Shown here: piece by piece, positions 51,081 through 61,104 of the stretch | Layout of the letters: each line of letters opens with the position of its first letter | Numbering within the stretch: position 1 is the stretch's first letter | Assembly: GCA_964019055.1 (NCBI GenBank) | Contig: OZ025212.1 | Span: 5,710,766 to 5,774,765 of the forward strand | Reading direction: 5' to 3' | DNA from: Anthopleura xanthogrammica | Taxonomy: Eukaryota; Cnidaria; Anthozoa; Actiniaria; Actiniidae | Length of the DNA: 64,000 bases | Program-made: the position numbers and the translations under genes | The notes under the pieces: generated by a model | Told to the model about the DNA's origin: nothing | Database searches by the model: none | The model's input: only the letters and a program-made list of their open reading frames with translations

Positions 51081-54000
51081 CCACCATCATCATCATCATC
51101 ATCACCATCATCCCCATCATCCCCATCACATTATGTAGCCTGTCTAGCTAGTCCCTTGTCCTGAGGTGCTGAGAGAGGGACTGGGGAAAAGGGAAGAATA
51201 CCCCTCCCTAGGACCAGGGACTATCCTCATGTTTTTTTATTCTTTTTTCTCCCAGGAGTGTTTGCAGTTCATCCTTCCAGTTCTCCCTCATGCTTTGGGT
51301 AAGATGTCTCTCGAATTTATCCCTCTTGAAACTTTTTCAGAAGAAATATTTTAAAAGGGTTAAAATAACTATAGTAAGTGGTAGCAAATTGTGAAGAAAG
51401 CTTTAAAATACAACCTCCTCAAACCCTACCCTTCCCTTTGAAATTCCATTCCATTTCAATAAGAAAAATGGTCATTTCCTGGAGCCATGCATAATAATAA
51501 GAAATACCTGACTTATGAAAAGCATTATGAACACTAATGATTTTTGCTGATAGATATCATAAATGGTTCCCCAAAAGCAACTGCAACACATCAGGCTATG
51601 GCAGCAAAACCACCTTCAAGCAAGGTAAAAACACATTGAAACATCTTTCAGCTGATAAATCTTCATTTCTGGAGGATTAAGTTACTTTTCTTTTTTCTCA
51701 CAGGATGCACCAGCCCATGTTTGTCCTCACAAAGCTGGACGAGGTAAGATAAAGATCACTCAATGAATCTGAGGAGTGTGGATACATTTGCCATAGGGAG
51801 GGGGGTCAGCACTAGGGTCCATCCCTCCCTCCCCTAAAACACATTCAGGCACCCCAGTGCCAGTCGTATTGTAATTTGAGGACCCAACAGGAAGGGGTCA
51901 CAGGCACCCCATTACATATCGTATTGTAATTGGAGACCCAACAGGAAGGGGTCACAGGCACCCCAGTACCCTCTCCTATTTTCATTAGAAAGCATTTGAA
52001 TGTTTGATGATTTATCCTGGTATAGATTTAAGCGAAGTGGCTGTCAGGGATCGTCATTCTCCTTACTCCCTGATGCCCATGGACAAAGCAGTGAGTGTTG
52101 TGATGGAACATGCCAATCATCTCAGCACACACTTGATTGACATACAAGGTATTTCATATCATTTTGTTTTTCCTTTACTAGCTGAATTAGGATACTTTTT
52201 AAACCCTTTGTGTGGGCTACCTGTGCTCCTCAAGACTTCAGCCATTTTGGTCCCTTCGCAAATTTGTATAAGAACACCACTAAGTAGAGGCATTTTTAAT
52301 CAAGACAAACTGCTTGAAACAGTTCCATAAGGAAAGTAGTAGGGCATACCATCTATGTACAGACCCTCCCAATTTGAAACATATTGTGTATTATGTCTGT
52401 GCTTTTTGATTGATTGATTGATTTGATTTGATTTTTGTTTTAGATGGATTGAATTGTATTTTGGCGGTGGACGTTTATTCAGCTGCTCCATTTCCTCCAT
52501 TCCCTGCTTCTATCAAAGATGGCTATGCAGTCTTAGGTACAAAAAAAACCCAGATTACTAAAAAACCTTAGACATTTCTCATGCAGCAGCCATGTTGAGT
52601 GGAACAGTAGATTTCCTCCCATATCAAGTGTCTCAGAACAAGGTTACACAGGTGTAATAGACCCCTTGCAGCATGTCGTAATGCAGCTCAATTTGGAGGG
52701 CAAAACAAAAGAATTTTTATCTCCTGAGAATTGGAACCCATTCTTTTGCCCTCCAAATTGAGCTGCATTCCGACGTGCTGCAAGGGGTCTATTCCATTGA
52801 TGGAGGCCAAATTTATCCAAATTTATGAATTTTGGTGAATTTCTCTGGGTATATACAGTAATTATGGAAATGTTGTAAAAAATAACAGAATTGAATTCTT
52901 TTATTAGCTTCAGATGGACCAGGAGTACGTCAAGTTGTTGGTCGTGTCACAGCAGGTGAAATGGTAAGCTCACTTTTAAAAAAAACTTTCTCCGAAAATA
53001 CTGTGGCACTGTTATAAATATAGCTGTAAATTTGTTATAGAGCTCCTCAGAAGTGACGTCAGGTCATGTGATGCGCATAACCACTGGTGCTCCCTTACCC
53101 CCTGGTGCAGATGCAGTGGTCCAGGTAGAGGACACTGAACTTGTGGAAAGTGCTGATGAGGTAAGACTTGACACTCATTCATATTATTAAAGTTTGATTC
53201 TGTGATGTCCATATGAAATTGTTTTAAGTCATTTTATACTTTGTTAGGGAAAAACTGAAGTCAAGGTGAAGATTTTGTCAACTCCCAAAGTTGGGCAGGA
53301 TATAAGGTAATAAGTTAAGATGATTCATATATTTTTATTCTAGTTACCTGTTGGATTACCCTGCAAGCAGAGGTTTCCTTTATACCTTAGCTGCTAGAAC
53401 CAAGAGGAAAAAGCAAGGGGCAGAAAATGAAACCTGCTGGCAGGGTATTGTGAGATCCAAAAACAATTGATTTTTTTATATTCAATTATATTCAATTTCT
53501 GACATTGTAAATGGTTATGAACTCATTGCCTATCTGGAATGGGAAACCTTTGAATAGAGTATCTTTATCTTCCTTTCCTTCCCTTCCCTTTCCTTTTCTT
53601 CTCTTCCCTTCATTTCCCTTCCATTTCCTTGACTTCCCTTTCCTTCCATTTCCTAATTTCCCTCTTTCACAGTGTAAACTTCTACCCATACAAAATTATG
53701 CTTCAGAAAGATTCACAAGCTACCACACCATGATAGAGGCACACACTTGATTAACATAAAACCATCACTGAATATTTTTTAAAGGTCTGTTGGGTTTGAC
53801 ATTTCCTCTGGAGAGCTAGTCCTCAGCAAAGGAGAGGTCCTGGGTCCTGCTGAGCTTGGTTTGTTGGCTACAGTTGGTGTTATCAAGGTCAGTAAAGAAC
53901 TAAAAAGTGTTTGGTTTGTGCACTGGTACCCCAAGCATACCTCCATAAAAATTTATACTTACCGGTAATTGGTGAGGACAGTGGCAGATCCAGAACAATT

Positions 54001-56712
54001 TCAGGGGGTAGCTGTTACGTAGAAAGGCATCACATAGCATCCTTTTAAGCCTTTACCTTAGAAAGGCATATTTATTCTTATTATTTTTTAACTTCAAAGG
54101 GGGGGGGGGGGTGGCTAGCCACCCAATCCACCTCACTGGATCTGCCCATGGAGGATTTCTGAAAAAATGAAAAGTTGAAAGACTTTAGGAGGGCAAAAGA
54201 CAGCTATAGACCACTTGTAGCACCCAGAAATAACACTGAAAAACTCCATTCATGTTCATGTTAAATTATCAAAAATAAGTTAACATCCATGTTCTAAACC
54301 AGTCTATTACTTGTTGTAGGTTTCTGTTTTCAAAAAGCCCAAAGTTGCTATTCTTTCAACTGGTAATGAGGTTAGTAGAATCATGGTTCTTACATGAGTA
54401 TATAGACATTACTCCCATGTAACCACTTTGCTATGCCAAGATCCAATACCAGAGATGTGATGCCGACTCTATGAATCAAACCTGAGTCAGTCCCCAGAAT
54501 TAAGAGATGAGCACACTACCTCTATGCCACCCTTGATTAAATTATGTATTGTTATCACTTTTAAGGGGGCCGTTTTTCAGGTTTATATTTCTTGTGGCAG
54601 TCTTATCTAATCACAACGTGAACCTATAGTTATCTTGTCACTTCCAGATTGTCCAACCCACAGGAAGCCCAAAGGCTGGTCAGATCAGAGACAGCAACAA
54701 AACAATGCTTACAGCAGCTGTGAAGAAAGAAGGATTTGATGTTCTTGACCTGGGAATAGCTCATGATAAGTAAGTACTAGAAAGAAGCTTCAGAAAGAAT
54801 TACCTTGTCTCAGCTCCCAGCCTTCCCTTCTCCCCATATTTCAATAGAACATTCTGAGGGGGTGGGGTGGGGGTGGGTAAGGGAGAGGATAGTTACATTT
54901 TTGGAGCTATACATTTACAACTTGATTTCTGTATTTTTACCAGTCCAGAAAGTCTTCAAGCCACTCTTACCAAGGGCTTATCTGAAGCAGATGTTGTCAT
55001 CTCATCTGGGGGCGTGTCTATGGGTGAAAAGGTACAGATGGACGGGTACAGACGATAGAAGACCATTTTCAGATTCGTAAAATACCGCTGTGTTCCTTGA
55101 CTACAGATTCATTTATACAGGGTTAGCCTTGATTTCGCATAGAATATTCATGCATTCCAGTGAAGGTCCGTGGAATTTCAAAGTGTTTGTATTGTTGAAG
55201 TTGTGTATTCTTTACTTTAATATTGGTATTTGTGAATATTTTGACATTAAAATGAGGCTAACCCTGCATAAATTAATCTATAGTCAATAAACACAGTGGT
55301 ATTGTACAAATTTGAAAATGGTCTATTCTATCATACATGCTTTAATTAACTTAAGAATCATGCAAATTATGTACTGCATAACAGGATCTTCTAAAGCCAG
55401 TTCTTGAAGACAGACTTGGTGCTACTATTCACTTTGGAAGGGTGTTCATGAAACCAGGGTAAGAAATTCTGAACTCCGAATGTTTTTACTACTTCATTTC
55501 ATTATTTCAGTCTATTAATTTTTGGTTTCCTTATGTATTTTCAATCTAGGAAGCCAACCACGTTTGCTACAGTTCCATCTCATTCAGAAAAGAAGCTAAT
55601 TTTTGCTCTCCCAGGTTTGTAATCCTTTTGTTGGTGGAATCCTCAAATTTTATCAGAGTAATCAAATTAGAATTTAGTGTGTTAGGTTTTATGGGTGGAG
55701 GAACTGGAAAAAACCTTGGAATCAAGGGAGACACCTAACAAACTCTGCTCATTTGTTGCAAACATGTGATGCTGAGTCCAGGACCCGGGGGGGGACTCCC
55801 TTATATCGTAGGGCGGGGGTGCTCGTCGTATCTTTTAGGGGTCAAAATCAGGGGTTTGGTATCGTTTAGGGTGTCTAAAAGCTTTTCGGGCCACCAAAGT
55901 CAAAGCTGGTATCCTTTAGGGTATTTTTAAAGATAATAAGATATTAGATAAGAATAAAGGGGTAAAAATATCTTGTTGCCACGTCCACCTTTGTAGGACT
56001 CAGGTATCTTTTAGGGGTCACTTTTTAAATTTCCGACGAGCACCCCCACCTTTTTCCGGCCGGAGTCTCCCTCCGGGGTCCAGGAATCGAACTTGAGACC
56101 TTGGAGGTGAGAGGCAAGTACACAACTGCTACACCAGGGGGGGGGGGGGGGGGGGATTTCTTCTTCATTTTTGCATCAAAATTTTGCTGAAGTGATTTTG
56201 CATCTTCATAGTCAAAGTTCTTATTTGTCTTGTTATTTGTTCCCACCACAGGTAACCCAGTATCAGCTTTAGTTACTTTCTACCTTTTTGTTTTGCCTGC
56301 CCTGCGCAAAATGTCTGGTCATCCGGCACCTGATTTGACACGAATCAAAGTCAAGGTCAGTGGGCTTTTTCTTCATTTGTTCAAATCAAACACTTCAAAA
56401 AAATTATCATTTTGTGAGAAAATCAGAATCAAATTATTTTTCCAAAATTCACCTTAAATATTTCTGTTCTTTTACTTCAAGCTGGCAAATGCTGTATCCC
56501 TGGACCCAAGGCCTGAATACCAAAGAGTTAAGTTGTCATGGCAACAAGATGATTCTGTGGCGGTTGCCACAACAACAGGAAGTCAATGCAGCAGCCGTTT
56601 ATTGAGCCTTCGTACAGCTAATGCTCTCCTTGAGCTGCCACCAAGGTCAGATACTTTGACACAAATACCTGAAGGAAGTTTGGTGAATGCTTTGATCATA
56701 GGGTCAGTGTAA
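48871..56712 (+). CDS. GPHN: Gephyrin (molybdenum cofactor synthesis, MogA-MoeA fusion)
   Basis: Twenty-two exons join in phase into about 623 residues: 48871-48907, 48985-49063, 49179-49236, 49480-49572, 50127-50221, 50490-50556, 51256-51298, 51554-51624, 51704-51743, 52026-52148, 52444-52536, 52908-52963, 53041-53160, 53248-53306, 53785-53887, 54320-54370, 54648-54769, 54944-55031, 55385-55458, 55550-55614, 56252-56355 and 56482-56712. The G/MogA domain has [35 protein letters not shown] and [16 protein letters not shown] short linker contains CPHKAGRG, ending in [11 protein letters not shown]. The E/MoeA domain has [69 protein letters not shown] and [13 protein letters not shown]. It adenylates molybdopterin and inserts molybdate; in vertebrates it also scaffolds glycine and GABA-A receptors. 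The linker is shorter than in vertebrates. Confidence 0.96.
49860..49992. repeat. GGCTTAAAATAATG-family element (partial copy)
   Basis: CAGGGCTTAAAATAATGGCC at the left, then TGGCCAGAATTGGATCTTTG and AAGCTAAAACCAATTTAGCT, matching 40238-40441 but lacking the right terminus. GPHN intron 4. Confidence 0.65.
50799..51127 (+). repeat. (CAYCAT)n trinucleotide/hexanucleotide tract in GPHN intron 6
   Basis: About 330 bp of CAT and CAC triplets, first as ATCACC hexamers and then CATCAT. The apparent poly-His and poly-Met open frames are artefacts of the repeat. Confidence 0.97.
52655..52797. repeat. GCAGCAYGTCRGAATG foldback element (copy 4, best preserved)
   Basis: The left arm TAGACCCCTTGCAGCATGTC continues GTAATGCAGCTCAATTTGGA. 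The right arm is the inverse and ends TGCTGCAAGGGGTCTA. The central part is TCTCCTGAGAATTGG. The terminal TAGACCCCTTGCA is shared with the CCCTTGCACTAAT family. GPHN intron 11. Confidence 0.85.
53973..54151. repeat. Short inverted-end element (copy 2 of the 2340 family)
   Basis: Ends are CAGTGGCAGATCCAGAACAA and, inverted, GGGCAGATCCAGTGAGG. GTGGCTAGCCACCCAATCCA is shared exactly with copy 1. A poly-G run of about ten sits next to it. GPHN intron 15. Confidence 0.7.
54448..54535 (-). mobile_element. tRNA-like SINE head, antisense in GPHN
   Basis: On the minus strand GGGTGGCATAGAGGTAGTGT (A-box-like) and CAGGTTTGATTCATAG (B-box-like) are spaced as in tRNA-derived SINEs. GPHN intron 16. Confidence 0.5.
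55058..55334. repeat. Inverted-end element, ~50-bp arms, in GPHN intron 18
   Basis: The left arm AGACCATTTTCAGATTCGTA continues AAATACCGCTGTGTTCC. The right arm, inverted, reads AGACCATTTTCAAATTTGTA then CAATACCACTGTGTTT. A truncated relative is at 14575-14765, and the foldback at 57511 shares TTTGTACAGGCTTAGCCT-type words. Confidence 0.75.
55690..56150 (-). mobile_element. Antisense tRNA-derived SINE split by a 294-bp element
   Basis: On the minus strand GTGTAGCAGTTGTGTACTTG (A box) and AAGTTCGATTCCTGGAC (B box) lie at 56078-56140. The downstream body (CTCAGCATCACATG and GTTTTTTCCAGTTCC-like) lies at 55690-55783. It is interrupted at the B box by the element at 55784-56077 and bordered by a G run at 56137-56155. 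Confidence 0.7.
55784..56077. mobile_element. 294-bp hAT-like MITE with 8-bp target duplication
   Basis: The terminal repeats are CCCGGGGGGGGACTCCCTTA and, inverted, CCCGGAGGGAGACTCCGGCC. GGGGGTGCTCGTCG is also present in both arms. GTCCAGGA flanks both sides (55776-55783 and 56078-56085), an 8-bp direct duplication typical of hAT elements. Confidence 0.8.
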
Positions 56713-56775
56713 TGATGATAGGTAGGTAGTTAATTCATTAATATTAAACTATAATTAATCGAATTAATGCAGGTA

Positions 56776-56838
56776 ACAAACCTCCCCTCCCCTCCCCTCC
56801 CCTCCCCTCCCCTACCCTCCCCTCCCCTTCCCTCCCAG
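56776..56838 (+). repeat. (CCCCT)n simple repeat
   Basis: About twelve CCTCC/CCCCT units lie in the region just 3' of the GPHN stop codon. Confidence 0.9.
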
Positions 56839-57002
56839 TTAAACAGAAACTCCTTTTCAGTCAAATACCAGTTTACCAGGGACTGCAGAGGTTATGTGCA
56901 GGGACATTAGACCCCATCTCCCTAACCCCACATACCTTGGAATATCAACAACATGACATGGAGAAAAAAATAAATCTATTTTTAAAAGCTTTGGCTGTTG
57001 TA

Positions 57003-57137
57003 AAGACCCCTTGCAGCATGTCAGAATGCAGCTCAGTTTGGAGGGCAAAACAATAGGTCACAATTCTCAGGAGATTGAAATTCTTTTGTTTTGCCCTCCA
57101 AATTGAGCTGCTCTGACGTCACGTGCAAGGGGGTCTA
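57003..57137. repeat. GCAGCAYGTCRGAATG foldback element (copy 5)
   Basis: AGACCCCTTGCAGCATGTCA with GAATGCAGCTCAGTTTGGAG at the left; inverse ending TCACGTGCAAGGGGGTCTAT at the right. It lies downstream of GPHN. Confidence 0.85.
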
Positions 57138-57510
57138 TACATCACAGCATGGGACACTCATAACAGAGCTAGGCTCCATCTAGGTGAATGCCCAAAGGGA
57201 GGAAAACTGGAGAACTGGGCGAATAACCCTCAAAGCACAGGAGAGAACCAAAGAGCTACAAAGCTGGGTCTTTTTAATACTATCATCACTGGCAAGATAT
57301 ACGGTTATGTTGTTGCATAATGCCAGTGACTACCAGTAACAATAGTTTTCTTTATTTTTTTCTTTGACTTGATTGCTTGTCAATCATTATCAGATTACAG
57401 ACAAAATATAAAATTTTAAAAATAATTTTAAAGTATTTTTTCTAGCCAAAAAAATCATATAAAACATTTCTTAAAGATGATAAACAACAAGAAAGCAAAA
57501 TGAAGCAATA

Positions 57511-57862
57511 CTCCAGTTTCACATTCGATGGAAACTGCTGTTTTTGAAGACCACAGACTCATTTGTACAGGCTTAGCCTCGTTTATAAGTCATCTATTTA
57601 AAGGCACCATTAAAAGTCTCGTGGGATTGGTATTATTCAACTTGCACATTCTTTACATTACAGTTGGCTGTTGCTAATGATTTGCATAAGTCAACCGTAA
57701 TGTAAAGAATGTGTAAGTTGAACAATACCAATGTTTTGAAATCCCACGGACTTTTAATGATGTCGTTGAATAGCTGACTTATAAGCGAGGCTAAGCCTGT
57801 ACAAATGAGTCTGTGGTCTTCAAAAACAGCGGTTTCCATCGAATGTGAAACTGGAGTATTCA
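57511..57862. mobile_element. Foldback element with ~165-bp arms
   Basis: The left arm begins ACTCCAGTTTCACATTCGAT and runs through TTTGTACAGGCTTAGCCTCG to TTACATTACAGTTG. The right arm is the near-exact inverse, ending ATCGAATGTGAAACTGGAGT. The spacer between arms is about 20 bp, so almost all of the element pairs with itself. Confidence 0.85.
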
Positions 57863-58421
57863 AATGTATGGTATTTGATCGAGAGAATAGTTACTTAAAA
57901 TGTAACGGTTAATTGCTTCCAATATGCTTGCAAGTTTTGTTAATTCTATACATTTTTGTGCCAGCACACAAGGGATATCTTTGACATCACTTGTCGCAAA
58001 CATATGGAAGATTTTTTGTTTTTGTATGAACCAGAGGCTTCTCACTACAGCCATGTCATCAATGTTTACCTGCATTCATTATCAAAGTCAAAAAGAAATG
58101 ACAGGTCCACCCTGTGAATTTTCCTAAAAGTTTTATTAATTTTCTTACTCCACCCCCCTTGGGAGTTTTTCACTCCCTTGAGGGGTGGGGTGGGAGGGAA
58201 GGATGTAGAGTATATTTTCGTAATATTATTTCATCTGACACATGTCCATTGAGACTAAAAAAGTGTTACGAGTTTTTATTGCCCAACATGGTGGCAAGCC
58301 TTGTTGATTCTTTACATCTTCTCAAATGGATACCCATTAGTACCCCCAAAATTGACCTGCCGCCCGTTGATTGACAGATTAAGACAGTGACAGAAGCGTG
58401 CATGTGATTGTTAATTAAAGT
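57863..58421. other. Intergenic region, no gene recognised
   Basis: The region lies between the foldback element and the 3' end of the Frizzled-domain gene. GGGAGTTTTTCACTCCC is a short palindrome near 58162. No coding exon was found. Confidence 0.4.
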
Positions 58422-58671
58422 TTACTCCTGTCTTTGGTAGTTGAATAGATCACCCTTCTTTCTTTTCATATATAAAATAACAACAGTAATTATAACAGCT
58501 ATCACTACCACTGGTACTACTACAGCTATGATGATGATGGTGGTTGTACTGAGTCCCTTGGATGGAGTGAGCTTGGGTGCATCTGGAAAAACAGTATTTC
58601 ATTAGTATAGAGAACTATTTTAAGATTTTGGGTTGGGTTGGGTTGGGTTGGGTTGGGTAGCTCTGTTGAGG

Positions 58672-58727
<56 letters not shown>

Positions 58728-60769
58728 TGGCAATGGCAATGGCAATGGCAATAACAATGGCAATAATAATAGCAATAACAATGGCAATAACAATAACAAT
58801 AATAAAATGGCTTTTCATAGAAGCACTACACTGAGTTTCAGCACTCATAATTATTTGCATTATAGTGCAAAAGGAGATATAAGAGATCATTCCTATTGGG
58901 AATATCTTCTAATATTGAATCAGAATTATTTTAGTAGTTGATTTTGAGGGAGAAAAGCCAGAGGACACAGACATAACCTTTGTGCTAGGGAAAGAGAAGA
59001 ATTGAGCTAGGATTATAACATATCCAAGCCATATATAAAACCAGCAATTTTCTTTACTCACCTCTAAAATAGTTTGCCCAATCAATGATTGGTGGCAGCT
59101 TTGTATGCTTACAAAATCCATGAGAAGTATTTCCTGGGGCCATCCTTTCACACGTCTTGTAGTAAATGCTACCTCTACCTTCAAGCACCTCAGGACACTG
59201 TTCTCCAATCGCCTTGCAAACAGGCTGGCACACTGTGTAATAAGCTTTCTCTTCTGGCGGAAAGCATGGTGGCATGACCTCAGCACAGAACAGTTTATGG
59301 ATGTTCGTTCCACATTTAGGACTCTGTTTTATTCGCCACATAACTTTTTGGAGTATTGAGTTGTTAGCTGGCTTTGTTTTATCACCGTCAGTGATATTTT
59401 TACGGTAGAAGAATCTGTAACTCTTCTTTTGTCCTTCTGATGTTGGTATAGTCATTGTGTAGCCCATGCCCTCACAGAAGGGAAAGTTGACAAGCTTCTG
59501 ACAACCTCTTTCGAGGGGTCCTTTGGAAATACAGAATTGAAATGAAGAAGATATGATTTAAAAAAAAACTTAAACTGATAAATAAACCATACCCCAGGAG
59601 TAGATCCAGAGAAGGAGTGCAACCTCCCCCGAGTCAATTTTTTGTCCCTACTTTGAATATAGCCAATATAAAATAATGTTTTCTTCCTTTAATTCTAAAG
59701 GGTGTTTTTGTTTTGCTTTGGCATTTTTCTCTTATCGGTGCCCATCCAATGCAGCACCCCTACTGGATCTGACCCTGCACACACATACAAACACACACAC
59801 CAGGGGGAGTCAAGCAGGCCACCCCCCTTCTTGATCATGTTTGCCGTTTTTTGGTTGATGTTCTGAAAACGGGTCCCCCCCCCCCCCCCCCACGGCAAAA
59901 TCCTGGATACGCCCCTGCACAAACACATACACACACAAAACAAACAAACAAAACACCTTTCTCTTTATTGTTCTGTGAATTTTTTTTGTCCAATATTTTT
60001 TCGTTACAGTTGAATAGTGACAAAAGCAAGGCAATTAATAAGTGGCTTGGAAACTTTGAAAGCAAATCAATCTACGCGACTTTGTGACGTGAATATTTTG
60101 TGCAAAGAAGAATCGTCGAAAGCGTTGTATAACCATGCTCATATTTTTTTTACTAGTACTATGGAAATTGCTTTGCTAAAACTACAAATCTTTAATTTGT
60201 TACTGATGAGGGACGTGGTTTTGTAAATGTGTCAAACGCGTGTGCCTGGGGAGTTGAAACCTAATTAGTTAACCAAGTGTGAAAAACCTACCTTTAGAGC
60301 TTGCATTGTAGTGTTTGTCAAACTGTTTAGGTTCAAAGCACTTTCCCGATTTAGCAGTAGCGTTAGGCAACACCAAACAACGCTGAGTCATCCAGTCCAC
60401 CATATATTCATTAATGGTCCCAGAACATCTTTTAAGAAGCTCCGAACAGACTCGCCTGCATGGAAGGACAGGATCCTTGTCAGCATTCACGCACTTTGGT
60501 GCATACGACATGCAAGCAATTGCTTCAGCAATCTGTGCAACAGAACAATTTACCATTGCATTGGACAAGTAGTTCACCAAGCGAACAATGTAACGTGTAG
60601 TACGATCTGAAAGGCCGTCTGGAAGAGGGTACGTATAATTGTATCCCGCGGCTGCACATCTGCGGAGCGGACTGTTTTCAAAACGCACACACTGTTTGGC
60701 GTCTACTTGCCCGTGTAAAAAACACAATGACAGCATTACAACTAAAGATGTAAGTCGAAGAAACTCCAT
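58422..60769 (-). CDS. Single-pass membrane protein with two Frizzled-type CRDs
   Basis: Three exons (60292-60769, 59062-59520, 58422-58582) join in phase into 365 residues from the ATG at 60769 (in-frame ATGs at 60784 and 60799 would lengthen the signal region). A signal peptide (LTSLVVMLSLCFLHGQ) comes first. CRD1 (about 27-150) has CVRFENSPLRRCAAAGYNYT, YAPKCVNADKDPVLPCRRVC and SELLKRC. CRD2 (about 165-300) has FPFCEGMGY, FCAEVMPPCFPPE, VCQPVCKAIGEQCPEVL and GFCKH. A short stalk, a transmembrane helix at about 327-350 (IIIIAVVVPVVVIAVIITVV) and a short basic tail (KRKKGDLFNYQRQE) follow. No seven-helix part or kinase domain is present. Frizzled CRDs bind Wnts and other lipids, so a Wnt co-receptor or decoy role is possible but unproven. 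Confidence 0.82.
58627..58808 (+). repeat. (TTGGG)n and (AAT)n/(CAATGG)n microsatellites
   Basis: Five TTGGG units (58627-58657) are followed by about 16 AAT units and then CAATGG/CAATAA hexamers to 58808. They lie in intron 2 of the Frizzled-domain gene, about 45 bp from the last exon. Confidence 0.93.
59590..59910. repeat. Diverged repeat with TGGATCTG/GATCCAG words and C run
   Basis: GGAGTAGATCCAGAGAAGG, TACTGGATCTGACCCTGCAC and AATCCTGGATACGCCCCTGC, with a C run at 59876-59891, suggest one or two overlapping inverted-end elements in intron 1 of the Frizzled-domain gene. The boundaries are unclear. Confidence 0.4.
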
Positions 60770-61100
60770 TGTATTGTTTAGCATGAAGCAGTGTTGCAAG
60801 AAACAACGGAGCCAAGCCGAGATAGCGCGCGGTTTCTCGAGCTGTCACATCAAAGAATCGAATTTCTAGTGCTTTGCCAAACTTTGTTGACCTAGACGTC
60901 TTCATGTCTTCGATGTCATCAATCTACACAATACACTTCGTCTGCTTTCTATCAAAATCAAAAGTATACTTCTTGGGTCAATATTTTGTCAAGATGGATC
61001 AATTACGAGCGCCGATACGACAAGGTTATCTTTGCAAGCATCGAGTGTCGAAAACTCATGAAAATTTTACAGATTTCGTTCAAGTCAAAAGCTTCTCACT
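60770..61100. promoter_or_regulatory. 5' region of the Frizzled-domain gene
   Basis: This stretch lies between the minus-strand ATG and the LINE insertion. No other gene is visible. It presumably holds the promoter. Confidence 0.35.
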
Positions 61101-61104
61101 GGTT

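Noticed and set aside
50747..51151. Poly-His / poly-Met / poly-Val-Met frames
   Set aside because: They are readings of the CAT/CAC tract in GPHN intron 6.
58627..58657. TTGGG repeats as a telomeric tract
   Set aside because: There are only five units, the motif is not the animal TTAGGG repeat, and it is inside a gene intron beside other microsatellites.
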